Below, piece after piece: positions 35,666 through 44,876 of a DNA stretch of 64,000 nt (positions within the stretch are counted from its first letter, which is position 1; every line of letters begins with the position of its first letter). The stretch is from CADEEN01 sp035716845 (GTDB lineage: Bacteria; Pseudomonadota; Gammaproteobacteria; Burkholderiales; Burkholderiaceae_C), in assembly GCA_035716845.1 (NCBI GenBank), contig DASTJE010000148.1, positions 1 through 64,000 of the forward strand, read 5' to 3'. Under the pieces are notes generated by a model that did not search any database, had not been told where the DNA came from, and saw only the letters and a program-made list of their open reading frames with translations. A program made the position numbers and the translations under genes.

Positions 35666-36922
35666 TCAGATGTCGAACAGCAGGCGCGCCGGGTCCTCCA
35701 GCGCCTCCTTCATCGTCACCAGGCCGAGCACCGCCTCGCGGCCGTCGATGATGCGGTGGTCGTAGCTCATCGCCAGGTAATTGATGGGGCGCACGACGAC
35801 CTGGCCGTTCTCCACCACCGCGCGGTCCTTGGTGGCATGCACGCCGAGGATGGCCGACTGCGGCGGGTTGATGATGGGGGTGGACAGCATCGAGCCGAAC
35901 ACTCCGCCATTGCTGATCGAGAAGGTTCCGCCCGACAGCTCCTCGATCGAGAGCTTGCCGTCCTTGGCCTTCTGGCCGAACTCGGCGATCTTCTTCTCGA
36001 TGTCGGCAAAGCTCATCTGGTCGACGTTGCGCAGGATCGGCACCACCAGGCCGCGCGGGGACCCCACGGCGATGCCGATGTCGAAGTAGCCGTGGTAGAC
36101 GATGTCGTTGCCGTCCACGCTGGCATTGAGCACCGGGTACTTCTTCAGCGCCGCCACGGCCGCCTTGACGAAAAAGCTCATGAACCCGAGCTTGACGCCG
36201 TGTTCCTTCTCGAAGCGCTCCTGGAACTTCTTGCGCATCTCCATCACCGGGGCCATGTTGACCTCGTTGAAGGTGGTGAGGATGGCGTTGGTCGCCTGCG
36301 ACTGCAGCAGGCGCTCGGCCACGCGCGCACGCAGGCGGCTCATCGGCACGCGCTGCTCGGGCCGGTCGCCCAGGGAAGGCGCAACCGGCGGCGCGACGGC
36401 GGGCAGCGGCTTGGCCACGGCGGGCGCCGCCGGCACGGCCATCGGCGCAGGCGCAGCGGGGGCAGCGGCCACGGCACCGAGCACATCACCCTTGGTCACG
36501 CGGCCGTCACGGCCCGTGCCGGGCACCGAACCGGGCGCCAGGCCGTGGTCGGCCATCAGCTTGGCGGCCGCGGGCATCGCCACGCCCGCCTTGCTCGCGG
36601 ACGTCGCGGGCGCCGCGGCCAGCGCCGCCGCAGGCGCCGCGGGTGCGACGGCCGACGCGGGTGCCGCGGCCCCGGCCTTGGCCTCGGTGTCGATCGTGGC
36701 GATCACCTGGTCGCTCGTCACGGTGCCGCCACTGGCGACCACGTGCGAGGCCAGCACGCCGGCCGCCGGCGCCGGCACCTCGAGCACGACCTTGTCGGTT
36801 TCGATCTCGATCAGGATCTCGTCCATCGCCACGGCCTGGCCGGGCTGCTTCTTCCACTGCAACAGCGTCGCTTCCGCGACCGACTCCGACAACTGCGGAA
36901 CCTTGACTTCGATGATGGCCAT
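35666..36922 (-). CDS. sucB: 2-oxoglutarate dehydrogenase E2 (dihydrolipoyl succinyltransferase)
   Basis: E2 transfers the succinyl group from lipoate to CoA and forms the core of the complex. The 418-residue protein has one lipoyl domain with Lys44 in EIETDKVVLE, an Ala/Pro-rich linker (about 80-120) and an E1/E3-binding domain (PAAAKLMADHGL...GTGRDGRVTKGDVL). A second linker leads to the catalytic domain ending in SYDHRIIDGREAV, with the active His near 389. ATG 36922 gives the conserved MAIIEVKVPQLSES start. Confidence 0.97.
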   Translation of the reverse strand: MAIIEVKVPQLSESVAEATLLQWKKQPGQAVAMDEILIEIETDKVVLEVPAPAAGVLASHVVASGGTVTSDQVIATIDTEAKAGAAAPASAVAPAAPAAALAAAPATSASKAGVAMPAAAKLMADHGLAPGSVPGTGRDGRVTKGDVLGAVAAAPAAPAPMAVPAAPAVAKPLPAVAPPVAPSLGDRPEQRVPMSRLRARVAERLLQSQATNAILTTFNEVNMAPVMEMRKKFQERFEKEHGVKLGFMSFFVKAAVAALKKYPVLNASVDGNDIVYHGYFDIGIAVGSPRGLVVPILRNVDQMSFADIEKKIAEFGQKAKDGKLSIEELSGGTFSISNGGVFGSMLSTPIINPPQSAILGVHATKDRAVVENGQVVVRPINYLAMSYDHRIIDGREAVLGLVTMKEALEDPARLLFDI

Positions 36923-36941
36923 GTTGTTCTCTTGAATCCGT

Positions 36942-39800
36942 TTACTTGCTGAGCACGAAGCCCTTGAGCTTGCCGAAGGCCTGGTCGAGCAGCGCCTTCT
37001 GCTGCTCCTGGTGCAGGTGGGCATAGCCCACCGCCGGCGAGGCCGAGGCCGGGCGGCCGGCGTAGCCCAGCTTCTGGCCCTCGAGCATGTTCTCGTGGAT
37101 CTGGTGCTGGGTGAAGAACCATGCGCCCTGGTTCTGCGGCTCGTCCTGGCACCACACGACCTCGGTGGCATTGGGGAAACGCTTCATCTCGGCTGCGAAG
37201 GCCTTGTGCGGGAAGGGGTAGAGCTGCTCCACCCGCAGGATTGCCACGTCCCAGGCCTTCTTCTCGTCGCGCCGCTTGATCAGGTCGTAGGCCACCTTGC
37301 CCGAGCAGGCGATCACGCGGCGCACCTTTTCAGGCTCGACTTCGGCGCGCGACGGGCCGATCACGGTGCGGAACTCCCCCTTGGTGAATTCCGACAGCGG
37401 ACTGGTCGCATCCTTGGCGCGCAACAGCGACTTGGGCGTCATGATGATCAGGGGCTTCCTGAACATGCGCACCATCTGCCGGCGCAGCACGTGGAAGATC
37501 TGGCTCGCCGTCGTGGGCTGGACGATCTGCATGTTGTTGTCCGCCGCGAGCTGCATGAAGCGCTCCAGGCGCGCCGAGCTGTGCTCGGGACCCTGGCCTT
37601 CGTAGCCATGCGGGAGCATCAGCGTCAGGCCGTTGACGCGACCCCACTTGACTTCGCCGGAGGCGATGAACTGGTCGATCACCACCTGGGCACCGTTGGC
37701 GAAGTCGCCGAACTGCGCCTCCCAGATGACGAGCGTATTGGGCTCGGCGCTGGCATAGCCGTACTCGAAGCCGAGCACCGCCTCCTCCGAAAGGATGGAG
37801 TCGATGACGACGAACGGCGCCTGTCCCTCGGCGACGTTCTGCAGGGGCACGTAGGTACCGGTGTCCCACTTCTCGCGGTTCTGGTCGTGCAGCACCGCAT
37901 GGCGGTGGGTGAAGGTGCCTCGGCCGCAGTCCTCGCCGGACAGGCGCACGCCATAGCCCGAGGCCACCAGCGACGCATAGGCCAGGTGTTCGCCCATGCC
38001 CCAGTCGACATTGATCTCGCCGCGCCCCATCGCCGCCCGGTCGGCCAGCACCTTCTCGACCAGCGGGTGCGCCTTGAACTCCCTGGGGATCGTCGTGATG
38101 CGCTCGGCCAGTCGCTTGACCTCGGCCAGCGGCAGCGCGGTGTCAGCGCCGTCGGTCCACTTGCGGCCGAGGAAGGGCGCCCAGTCGACCGCGTACTTGC
38201 TCTTGAAATTGGTCAGCACGGGATCGGCCGTGTGCTTGCCGGCGTCCATGGCCGCACGCAGGGCCTTGACCATCGCGTCCGGGCCGTCCGCGGGCAGCAC
38301 GCCCTGGGCCACGAGCTTCTCGCCGTAGAGCCGACGAGTACCGGGGTGCGCTGCGATCTTCTTGTACATCAAAGGCTGTGTCAGGCTCGGCGTGTCCTGC
38401 TCGTTGTGGCCGAGCTTGCGGAAGCAGATGATGTCGACCACCACGTCCTTCTTGAACTGCTGGCGGTAGTCCATCGCCAGCTGCGTCGCCAGCACCACCG
38501 CCTCGGGATCGTCGCCGTTGACGTGCAGCACCGGCGCTTCGATCATCTTGACGACGTCGGAGCAGTACAGCGTCGAGCGGCTGTCGCGCGGGTCGCTCGT
38601 GGTGAAGCCGATCTGGTTGTTGACCACGAGGTGCACGGTGCCGCCGGTGTAGTAGCCGCGCGTCTGCGCCAGCGCCAGTGTTTCCATCACGACGCCTTGC
38701 CCGGCGAACGCGGCATCGCCGTGCACCAGCACCGGCAGCACCTGGTTGCCCTCGCTGTCGCCGCGGCGGTCCATGCGCGCCTTGACCGATCCCTCGACCA
38801 CCGGATTGACGATCTCCAGGTGCGAGGGATTGAAGGCCAGCGACAGGTGCACCGGCCCCCCGGCAGTCGACACGTCGCTCGAGAAGCCCTGGTGGTACTT
38901 CACGTCGCCGGCCGGCAGATGCTCGGGCGCCGTGTGCTCGAACTCGGCGAACAGGTCCTTGGGCATCTTGCCCAGCGTGTTGACGAGCACGTTCAATCGG
39001 CCACGGTGCGCCATGCCGATCACGATCTCCTGCACGCCGTGCGTGCCGGCGCGCTGCACCACTTCGTCCATCGCGGCGATGAAGCTCTCGCCGCCCTCGA
39101 GCGAGAAGCGCTTCTGGCCCACGTACTTCGTGTGCAGGTAGCGCTCCAGCCCCTCGGCGGCCGTGAGGCGGTCGAGGATGTGCTTCTTCTGCTCGGCCGT
39201 GAAGTTGGGCTTGCTGCGGATCGACTCGAGCCGCTCCTGCCACCAGCGCTTCTCCGTCGGCTCGGTGATGTGCATGAACTCCGCGCCGATGGTGCCGCAG
39301 TAGGTGTCGCGCAGGGCCTGCAGGATCTCCCGCAGGGTCATGTTCTCGGCCTTGGTGAAGTAGGTGTTGGCGGCCGAGAACGTGATGTCCATGTCCGACT
39401 CGGTCAGGTCGTAGAACGCCGGCTCGAGTTCGGGGATGCGCAGTCGCTCCTGGCGCTTGAGCGGATCGAGATCGGCCCAGCGGCTGCCCAGGAATCGGTA
39501 GGCCGCGATCAGCGACTGGACGTGAACCTGCTTGCGCGCGACCGCGAGGTCGGCCTCGCTGGCCCGCAGTGCGAAGGCGTTGGCCTTGGCGCGCTGGGCG
39601 AAGGATTCGACGACGGGGGCATGGGCGACGTCGCGGTTGTCAGAACCATCGACCGCCGGCACGTTCTGCAGCTTGTCGAAGTAGTCGCGCCAGTTGTCCG
39701 GCACGCTGCCGGGATTGTCGAGATAGGCTTCGTAAAGCTCCTCGACGTAGGGGGCGTTACCCCCGAACAGGTACGAGTTCGACCTGTATTGCTGCATCAT
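36942..39800 (-). CDS. sucA: 2-oxoglutarate dehydrogenase E1
   Basis: E1 is the thiamine-diphosphate enzyme that decarboxylates 2-oxoglutarate and loads succinyl onto E2-lipoate in the TCA cycle. At 952 residues it has the usual length. It shows the N-terminal E2-binding segment (YLFGGNAPYVEELYEAYLDNP), MAHRGRLNVL, the cofactor region GDAAFAGQGVVMETL with VNNQIGFTTSDPRDSRST, and LPHGYEGQGPEHSSARLER. Two ATGs are adjacent; AAAGGTGAG precedes the first. It heads the sucA-sucB-lpdA-zapE operon. Confidence 0.97.
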   Translation of the reverse strand: MMQQYRSNSYLFGGNAPYVEELYEAYLDNPGSVPDNWRDYFDKLQNVPAVDGSDNRDVAHAPVVESFAQRAKANAFALRASEADLAVARKQVHVQSLIAAYRFLGSRWADLDPLKRQERLRIPELEPAFYDLTESDMDITFSAANTYFTKAENMTLREILQALRDTYCGTIGAEFMHITEPTEKRWWQERLESIRSKPNFTAEQKKHILDRLTAAEGLERYLHTKYVGQKRFSLEGGESFIAAMDEVVQRAGTHGVQEIVIGMAHRGRLNVLVNTLGKMPKDLFAEFEHTAPEHLPAGDVKYHQGFSSDVSTAGGPVHLSLAFNPSHLEIVNPVVEGSVKARMDRRGDSEGNQVLPVLVHGDAAFAGQGVVMETLALAQTRGYYTGGTVHLVVNNQIGFTTSDPRDSRSTLYCSDVVKMIEAPVLHVNGDDPEAVVLATQLAMDYRQQFKKDVVVDIICFRKLGHNEQDTPSLTQPLMYKKIAAHPGTRRLYGEKLVAQGVLPADGPDAMVKALRAAMDAGKHTADPVLTNFKSKYAVDWAPFLGRKWTDGADTALPLAEVKRLAERITTIPREFKAHPLVEKVLADRAAMGRGEINVDWGMGEHLAYASLVASGYGVRLSGEDCGRGTFTHRHAVLHDQNREKWDTGTYVPLQNVAEGQAPFVVIDSILSEEAVLGFEYGYASAEPNTLVIWEAQFGDFANGAQVVIDQFIASGEVKWGRVNGLTLMLPHGYEGQGPEHSSARLERFMQLAADNNMQIVQPTTASQIFHVLRRQMVRMFRKPLIIMTPKSLLRAKDATSPLSEFTKGEFRTVIGPSRAEVEPEKVRRVIACSGKVAYDLIKRRDEKKAWDVAILRVEQLYPFPHKAFAAEMKRFPNATEVVWCQDEPQNQGAWFFTQHQIHENMLEGQKLGYAGRPASASPAVGYAHLHQEQQKALLDQAFGKLKGFVLSK

Positions 39801-40054
39801 CGTCGCTCACCTTTCGCCGCGGTTTCCACGGCTTCGATGGGTTCCAAAACCTTCCGCGACCCGGCTTCACCGGTGGGCGGATTAGCGTTCCGCCTTGCGA
39901 CGCACCCGTGGGGCACGGCCAAGGCCAGGAAGGACCAATTCAATCCAAGACACGGACTTTAGCACCCGTGCCTTTCGCAAGCCTGAACGCGCACGGCCGG
40001 AAACACCCGCTTCTCGCGCCTTTGGCCTCTGCGGCCCGCAGGCATGCTCGACGG
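39801..40054. promoter_or_regulatory. sucA upstream region
   Basis: This 254-base gap lies between sucA and the divergent small cysteine-rich gene. On the minus strand TAAAGT (39956-39961) preceded by TGC forms an extended -10 box about 155 bases before sucA; the -35 is weak. No convincing promoter is seen for the plus-strand gene. I see no strong palindrome or known RNA motif here. Confidence 0.35.
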
Positions 40055-40357
40055 ATGTCCGAGCGCGTGATCCTGATCCGCCGCGACGCGCCAGCCAAGC
40101 CGCGCGCGGGCGATTCCTGCAACGGCTGCGGCGTGTGCTGCCTGGCCGAACCGTGTCCGCTGGGCATGTTGCTGAGCGGTATGCGGCATGGCGCCTGCAG
40201 GTCTCTGCGCTGGTCGCACGACACCGGCCGCTACCGGTGCGGCGCACTGCCGAGCCGGCCGGCATGGCGCTGGCTGCGCCCGGCCGTGGCGCGCTGGATC
40301 GGTGCGGGCCGCGGCTGCGACTCCGACGCCGAGGTGCGCCCGCCCGGGGCCGCCTGA
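40055..40357 (+). CDS. Small cysteine-cluster protein (YkgJ-like)
   Basis: This 100-residue protein has eight cysteines (22, 25, 28, 29, 34, 48, 62, 88). Five are packed into CNGCGVCCLAEPC near the N-terminus. The pattern resembles the YkgJ family, thought to bind zinc or iron, but the function is not established. The frame is open far upstream; ATG 40055 is the last start before the cluster and avoids overlap with the sucA promoter. It is divergent from sucA and convergent with the nitronate monooxygenase-like gene (seven-base gap). No Shine-Dalgarno is obvious. Confidence 0.65.
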   Translation: MSERVILIRRDAPAKPRAGDSCNGCGVCCLAEPCPLGMLLSGMRHGACRSLRWSHDTGRYRCGALPSRPAWRWLRPAVARWIGAGRGCDSDAEVRPPGAA

Positions 40358-40364
40358 GAGGTCG

Positions 40365-41336
40365 TCAGGCGCCGGCGCCGGCCAGCACCCGTTGCCGCGC
40401 CGACCGGTACTCGCCGGCGAGCCGGTCGACCAGCGCCGCCGCCGGCAGCACGCCCTTGACGGCAGCGATGCCCTGGCCACAACCCCAGATGTCCTTCCAG
40501 GCCTTCGACTTCGAGCCCTCGCCACCGCCGAAATTCATCTGGCTCGGGTCGCTTTCGGGCAAGCGGTCAGGGTCGAGCCCGGCGGCGCGGATCGAGGGCT
40601 TGAGGTAGTTGCCGTGCACGCCGGTGAACAGGCTCGAGTACACGATGTCGTCGCTCGTGCCCTCGACGATGGCCTGCTTGTAGGCATCGGACGCCCGCGC
40701 CTCGTCGGTGGCGATGAAGGCCGACCCGATGTAGGCCATGTCGGCGCCCATGGCCTGGGCGGCGAGCACACCGTCGCCGGTGGCGATCGAGCCCGACAAC
40801 GCGAGCGGTCCGTCGAACCAGTCGCGGATCTCTTGCACCAGCGCGAACGGGCTCTTGGTGCCGGCATGCCCGCCGGCCCCTGCGGCCACCGCGATCAGCC
40901 CGTCGGCGCCCTTCTCGACGGCCTTGTGCGCGAAGGCGTTGTTGATGACGTCGTGCATCACGACGCCGCCCCAGGCGTGCACGGCCTGGTTGACCTCGGG
41001 CCGCGCGCCCAGCGAGGTGATCACCAGCGGCACCTTGTAGCGCGCGCAGACGGCCATGTCGTGCTCGAGCCGGTCGTTGCTCTTGTGCACGATCTGGTTG
41101 ATCGCGAACGGCGCCGCGGGCCGCTCGGGGTGGTCGCGGTCCCATGCGGCCAGCGTCTCGGTGATCTCGGCCAACCACTCGTCGAGCTGCGAGGCGGGCC
41201 GCGCGTTGAGCGCCGGCATCGAGCCGACGATGCCGGCCGTGCACTGCGCGATCACGAGCTTGGGATTGCTGATGATGAACAGCGGCGAGCCGATCACCGG
41301 CAAGCGCAGTCGCTGCAGCAGCGGCGGCAACGCCAT
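40365..41336 (-). CDS. Nitronate monooxygenase family protein
   Basis: This 323-residue FMN-dependent TIM-barrel protein resembles 2-nitropropane dioxygenase/nitronate monooxygenase. It has the LPVIGSPLFIISNPKLV start, the GAGGHAGTKSP loop near residues 152-162 with the conserved His, and AQAMGADMAYIGSAF near the flavin phosphate. Members oxidise alkyl nitronates, but many homologs in fatty-acid operons have untested roles, including enoyl reduction. Its ATG overlaps the acyl-CoA dehydrogenase stop by one base, which places it at the end of the etf operon. Confidence 0.82.
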   Translation of the reverse strand: MALPPLLQRLRLPVIGSPLFIISNPKLVIAQCTAGIVGSMPALNARPASQLDEWLAEITETLAAWDRDHPERPAAPFAINQIVHKSNDRLEHDMAVCARYKVPLVITSLGARPEVNQAVHAWGGVVMHDVINNAFAHKAVEKGADGLIAVAAGAGGHAGTKSPFALVQEIRDWFDGPLALSGSIATGDGVLAAQAMGADMAYIGSAFIATDEARASDAYKQAIVEGTSDDIVYSSLFTGVHGNYLKPSIRAAGLDPDRLPESDPSQMNFGGGEGSKSKAWKDIWGCGQGIAAVKGVLPAAALVDRLAGEYRSARQRVLAGAGA

Positions 41337-43105
41337 CAGAAGGCCTCCAGCGCCAGGGCGTTGACCGCCTCGTGGCCCTCCAGGATGGCGTCGCGCAGGC
41401 CGGGCACCTTGCTCAGCATGTGCTCGGCGTAGAAGCGCGCGGTGACGGCCTTGGCATCGTGGAACGCCTCGTCCTCGCTGCGCCGGTCCTCCGCGACGAT
41501 CAGCGCGCGCGCCATCTGCCAGCCGGCCATCACGTTGCCGGCCAGCATCAGGTAGGGCACCGAGCCGGCGAACACGGCGTTCGGGCTGGCCTTGGTCCGG
41601 CCGGCCACGAAGTCCACCACCTCGACGAAGCACTGGCGGGCGGCACCCAGGTGCTTGAGCATCGACCGGCTGGCATCGCTCGAGCGGCCCGCGAGCGCCG
41701 CCTCCGTGGCCTCGATCTGGCGCGCGATGGCCTTGGCCACGGCGCCGCCGTCGCGGGCGGTCTTGCGCCCCACCAGATCGTTGGCCTGGATCGCCGTGGT
41801 GCCCTCGTAGATCGTCAGGATCTTGGCGTCGCGCAGGTACTGGGCCGCACCGGTCTCCTCGATGTAGCCCATGCCGCCGTGGACCTGCACGCCCAGCGAC
41901 GCGACCTCCAGGCTGATCTCGGTGCTGTAGCCCTTCACCAGCGGCACCATGAACTCGTAGAAGGCCTGGTGCTGGCGGCGCGCCTCGGCGTCCGGGTGCG
42001 CATGCGCCCCGTCGTAGGCGGCCGCAGCCACGATGGCCAACGCACGGCAGCCCTCGGTGTAGGCACGCATCGTCATCAGCATGCGCCGCACGTCGGGGTG
42101 GTGGATGATCGGCGCGCTCGTGTGGATCGAGCCGTCGACCGGGCGGCTCTGCACGCGTTCGCGCGCATACGACACGGCCTTCTGGTAGGCGCGCTCGGCC
42201 ACCGCGATGCCCTGCACGCCCACGGCGTAGCGGGCGGCATTCATCATGATGAACATGTACTCGAGGCCCCGGTTCTCCTGGCCGACGATCCAGGCCGTCG
42301 CCCCGCCGTGGTCGCCGTACTGCAGCACGGCGGTCGGGCTGGCCTTGATGCCGAGCTTGTGCTCGATCGACACGCAGTGCACGTCGTTGCGCGATCCGTC
42401 GGGCAGGATCTTCGGGCAGATGAACAGCGAGATGCCCTTGACGCCCTCGGGCGCGCCGACCACGCGGGCGAGCACCAGGTGGACGATGTTGTCCGCCATG
42501 TCGTGATCGCCATAGGTGATGAAGATCTTGGTGCCGAAGAGCTTGAAGCTGCCGTCGGGCTGCGGCTCCGCACGCGTGCGTACCAGCGCCAGGTCGCTGC
42601 CGGCCTGCGGCTCCGTCAGGTTCATCGTGCCGGTCCAGGACCCGTCGATCATGCGCGGGATGTAGGCCTGCTGCTGCTCGGGCGTACCCGCGGTCAGCAG
42701 GGCCTCGATGGCACCGTCGGTCAGCAGCGGGCACAGCGCGAAGCTCATGTTGGCGCTGTTGAGCATCTCGATGCAGGCCGAGGCAATGGTCTTGGGCAGA
42801 CCCTGCCCGCCGAACTCGGCCGGGTGCTGCAGGCCCTGCCAGCCGCCTTCGGCGAACTGCCGGAACGCCTCCTTGAAACCGGGCGTCGTCGTGACGCGAC
42901 CGTCCTTGAGCGTCGAGGGGTTCCTGTCGCCCTCCCAGTTCAGCGGCGCCACGACGCCCTCGTTGAACTTGGCGGCTTCCTCGAGCACCGCCGCGGCGGT
43001 GTCGACGCCGGCCTCCTCGAAGCCGGGCAGGCGCGCCACGGCCTCCAGATCGGCCAGCTCCTTCATGCAGAAGAGCATGTCCTTGACGGGAGCGCGGTAG
43101 GTCAT
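41336..43105 (-). CDS. Acyl-CoA dehydrogenase (with C-terminal extension)
   Basis: This 589-residue flavoenzyme oxidises an acyl-CoA to the 2-enoyl-CoA and hands electrons to ETF. It is longer than the standard 380-residue enzyme. The acyl-CoA dehydrogenase core has NLTEPQAGSDLALVRT, the middle domain with KIFITYGDHDM, and the catalytic-base motif ILTIYEGTTAIQ (Glu near 433). A C-terminal helical extension of about 130 residues follows, as in the DmdC/FadE-like long family. Chain-length specificity is unknown. It follows etfA after a terminator-like hairpin. Confidence 0.9.
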   Translation of the reverse strand: MTYRAPVKDMLFCMKELADLEAVARLPGFEEAGVDTAAAVLEEAAKFNEGVVAPLNWEGDRNPSTLKDGRVTTTPGFKEAFRQFAEGGWQGLQHPAEFGGQGLPKTIASACIEMLNSANMSFALCPLLTDGAIEALLTAGTPEQQQAYIPRMIDGSWTGTMNLTEPQAGSDLALVRTRAEPQPDGSFKLFGTKIFITYGDHDMADNIVHLVLARVVGAPEGVKGISLFICPKILPDGSRNDVHCVSIEHKLGIKASPTAVLQYGDHGGATAWIVGQENRGLEYMFIMMNAARYAVGVQGIAVAERAYQKAVSYARERVQSRPVDGSIHTSAPIIHHPDVRRMLMTMRAYTEGCRALAIVAAAAYDGAHAHPDAEARRQHQAFYEFMVPLVKGYSTEISLEVASLGVQVHGGMGYIEETGAAQYLRDAKILTIYEGTTAIQANDLVGRKTARDGGAVAKAIARQIEATEAALAGRSSDASRSMLKHLGAARQCFVEVVDFVAGRTKASPNAVFAGSVPYLMLAGNVMAGWQMARALIVAEDRRSEDEAFHDAKAVTARFYAEHMLSKVPGLRDAILEGHEAVNALALEAF

Positions 43106-43128
43106 CGTGTTCTCCAGGGCAAAGAAAA

Positions 43129-43146
43129 GGGCGCCGCGGCGCCCTC
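43129..43146 (-). terminator. Terminator or attenuator between etfA and the acyl-CoA dehydrogenase
   Basis: An inverted repeat with 7-bp arms (43129-43135 and 43140-43146) and a 4-base loop is followed on the minus strand by TTTCTTT after the arm's closing T. It lies 13 bases after the etfA stop and 23 bases before the dehydrogenase start. It may make the dehydrogenase less abundant than EtfAB. Confidence 0.65.
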
Positions 43147-43159
43147 GTCGGGGTGCGCC

Positions 43160-44092
43160 TTACAGCGCCTTGACCAGCTCCGGCACTGCGGCGAACAGGT
43201 CTGCCTCCAGGCCGTAGTCCGCGACGCTGAAGATCGGCGCCTCGGGGTCCTTGTTGATGGCCACGATCACCTTGCTGTCCTTCATGCCGGCCAGGTGCTG
43301 GATCGCGCCGCTGATGCCGCAGGCGATGTACAGCTGCGGCGCCACGATCTTGCCGGTCTGCCCGACCTGCCAGTCGTTGGGCGCGTAGCCCGCGTCCACC
43401 GCCGCTCGGCTGGCGCCCAGCGCAGCCCCGAGCTTGTCGGCCAGCGGGCTCAGCACCTCGGTGAACTTGTCCGAACTGCCCAGCGCACGCCCGCCGCTGA
43501 CGATGATCTTGGCCGCCGTGAGCTCCGGACGGTCGAGCTTGGCGATCTCGGCACCGACGAAGGCGCTCAGGCCGCTGTCGGCCACCGCGGCCAGGCTTTC
43601 GACCGCGGCGCTGCCGCCTGTCGCGGGCGCCGGGTCGAAGCCGGTGGTGCGGATGGTGACGACCTTGATGGCATCGCCGCTCTGCACGGTGGCCATCGCG
43701 TTGCCGGCGTAGATCGGGCGCTCGAAGGTGTCGGGGGCGAGCACCTTGGTGGCGTCGCTGACCTGCGCCACGTCCAGCAGCGCGGCCACGCGCGGGGCGA
43801 CGTTCTTGCCGTGCGCGGTGGCCGGGAACAGCAGGTGGCTGTAGCCCTTGGCCACGGCCAGCACCTGGGCCGCGACGTTCTCGGCCAGCTGCTCGGCCAA
43901 CTGCGGGGCGTCGGCATGCAAGACCTTGGCCACGCCCTGGATCTGCGCCGCGGCCTGCGCGGCGCCCTGCGCATTGTGGCCGGCGACGAGGACATGAACC
44001 TCGCCGCCGCACTGCAGCGCGGCGGTGACGGTGTTGAGGGTGGCGCCCTTGAGGGTGCCGTGGTCGTGTTCGGCAATGACGAGGACGCTCAT
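43160..44092 (-). CDS. etfA: Electron transfer flavoprotein alpha subunit
   Basis: EtfA and EtfB form the FAD-binding heterodimer that collects electrons from acyl-CoA dehydrogenases and delivers them to ETF:quinone oxidoreductase. The 310-residue protein has the N-terminal Rossmann half and the C-terminal FAD domain. The latter shows LGSSDKFTEVLSPLADKLGAA, WQVGQTGKIVAPQLYIACGISGAIQH and VAINKDPEAPIF. Its ATG follows the etfB stop directly (TGAATG). Confidence 0.96.
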   Translation of the reverse strand: MSVLVIAEHDHGTLKGATLNTVTAALQCGGEVHVLVAGHNAQGAAQAAAQIQGVAKVLHADAPQLAEQLAENVAAQVLAVAKGYSHLLFPATAHGKNVAPRVAALLDVAQVSDATKVLAPDTFERPIYAGNAMATVQSGDAIKVVTIRTTGFDPAPATGGSAAVESLAAVADSGLSAFVGAEIAKLDRPELTAAKIIVSGGRALGSSDKFTEVLSPLADKLGAALGASRAAVDAGYAPNDWQVGQTGKIVAPQLYIACGISGAIQHLAGMKDSKVIVAINKDPEAPIFSVADYGLEADLFAAVPELVKAL

Positions 44093-44848
44093 TCAGATCA
44101 CCTTGGCTTCGTTCTTCAGCTTCTGCACGAGCGTGGCCACGTCGGGCACCTTGACGCCGGCACCGCGCTTGGGCGGCTCGGCCACCTTGAGGGTCTTGAT
44201 GCGCGGGGCCACGTCCACGCCCAGGTCGGCCGGCTTGAGGGCCTCCAGCGGCTTCTTCTTGGCCTTCATGATGTTGGGCAGCGTGACGTAGCGCGGCTCG
44301 TTCAGGCGCAGGTCGGCGGTGATGACCGCGGGCAGCACCAGGCGCACCGTCTCCAGGCCGCCGTCGATCTCGCGCGTGACGGTGATCTTGCCGTCGGCCA
44401 GCTCGAGCTTGCTGGCGAAGGTGCCCTGGGCCCAGCCAGTGAGCGCGGCCAGCATCTGGCCGGTCTGGTTGCAGTCGTCGTCGATGGCCTGCTTGCCCAG
44501 GATGACGAGGCCGGGCTGCTCGCGGTCGACCAGGGCCTTGAGCAGCTTGGCCACCGCCAGCGGCTGCAGTTCGAGCTCGGCCGGGGTCTCGACCAGGATG
44601 GCGCGGTCGGCGCCGATGGCCATGGCCGTGCGCAGCGTCTCCTGGCACTGCGCGACACCACAGGACACGGCCACGATCTCGGTGGCCACGCCCTTCTCCT
44701 TCAGGCGCACCGCCTCCTCGACCGCGATCTCGTCGAAGGGGTTCATGCTCATCTTGACGTTGCCGGTGTCCACGCCGCTGCCGTCGGGCTTGACGCGCAC
44801 CTTCACGTTGTAGTCGACCACCCGCTTCACGGGCACCAGAACCTTCAT
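44093..44848 (-). CDS. etfB: Electron transfer flavoprotein beta subunit
   Basis: EtfB is the AMP-binding subunit of ETF. The 251-residue protein starts MKVLVPVKRVVDYNVKV. It has the signature VREIDGG-like segment (VTREIDGGLETVRLVLPAVITADLRLNEPRY) and the recognition loop region LPNIMKAKKKPLE for dehydrogenase docking. ATG 44848 has an AGGAG about 10 bases upstream. Upstream lie a TAGAAT -10 box and two palindromes that probably control the operon etfB-etfA-dehydrogenase-nitronate monooxygenase. Confidence 0.96.
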   Translation of the reverse strand: MKVLVPVKRVVDYNVKVRVKPDGSGVDTGNVKMSMNPFDEIAVEEAVRLKEKGVATEIVAVSCGVAQCQETLRTAMAIGADRAILVETPAELELQPLAVAKLLKALVDREQPGLVILGKQAIDDDCNQTGQMLAALTGWAQGTFASKLELADGKITVTREIDGGLETVRLVLPAVITADLRLNEPRYVTLPNIMKAKKKPLEALKPADLGVDVAPRIKTLKVAEPPKRGAGVKVPDVATLVQKLKNEAKVI

Positions 44849-44876
44849 CGGGGGCAGCTCCTGTTGGTTGTCGGAC

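Noticed and set aside
37011..39962. A 983-codon plus-strand frame opposite sucA.
   Set aside because: Antisense shadow of a long GC-rich gene. It resembles no family and lacks a promoter or ribosome site.
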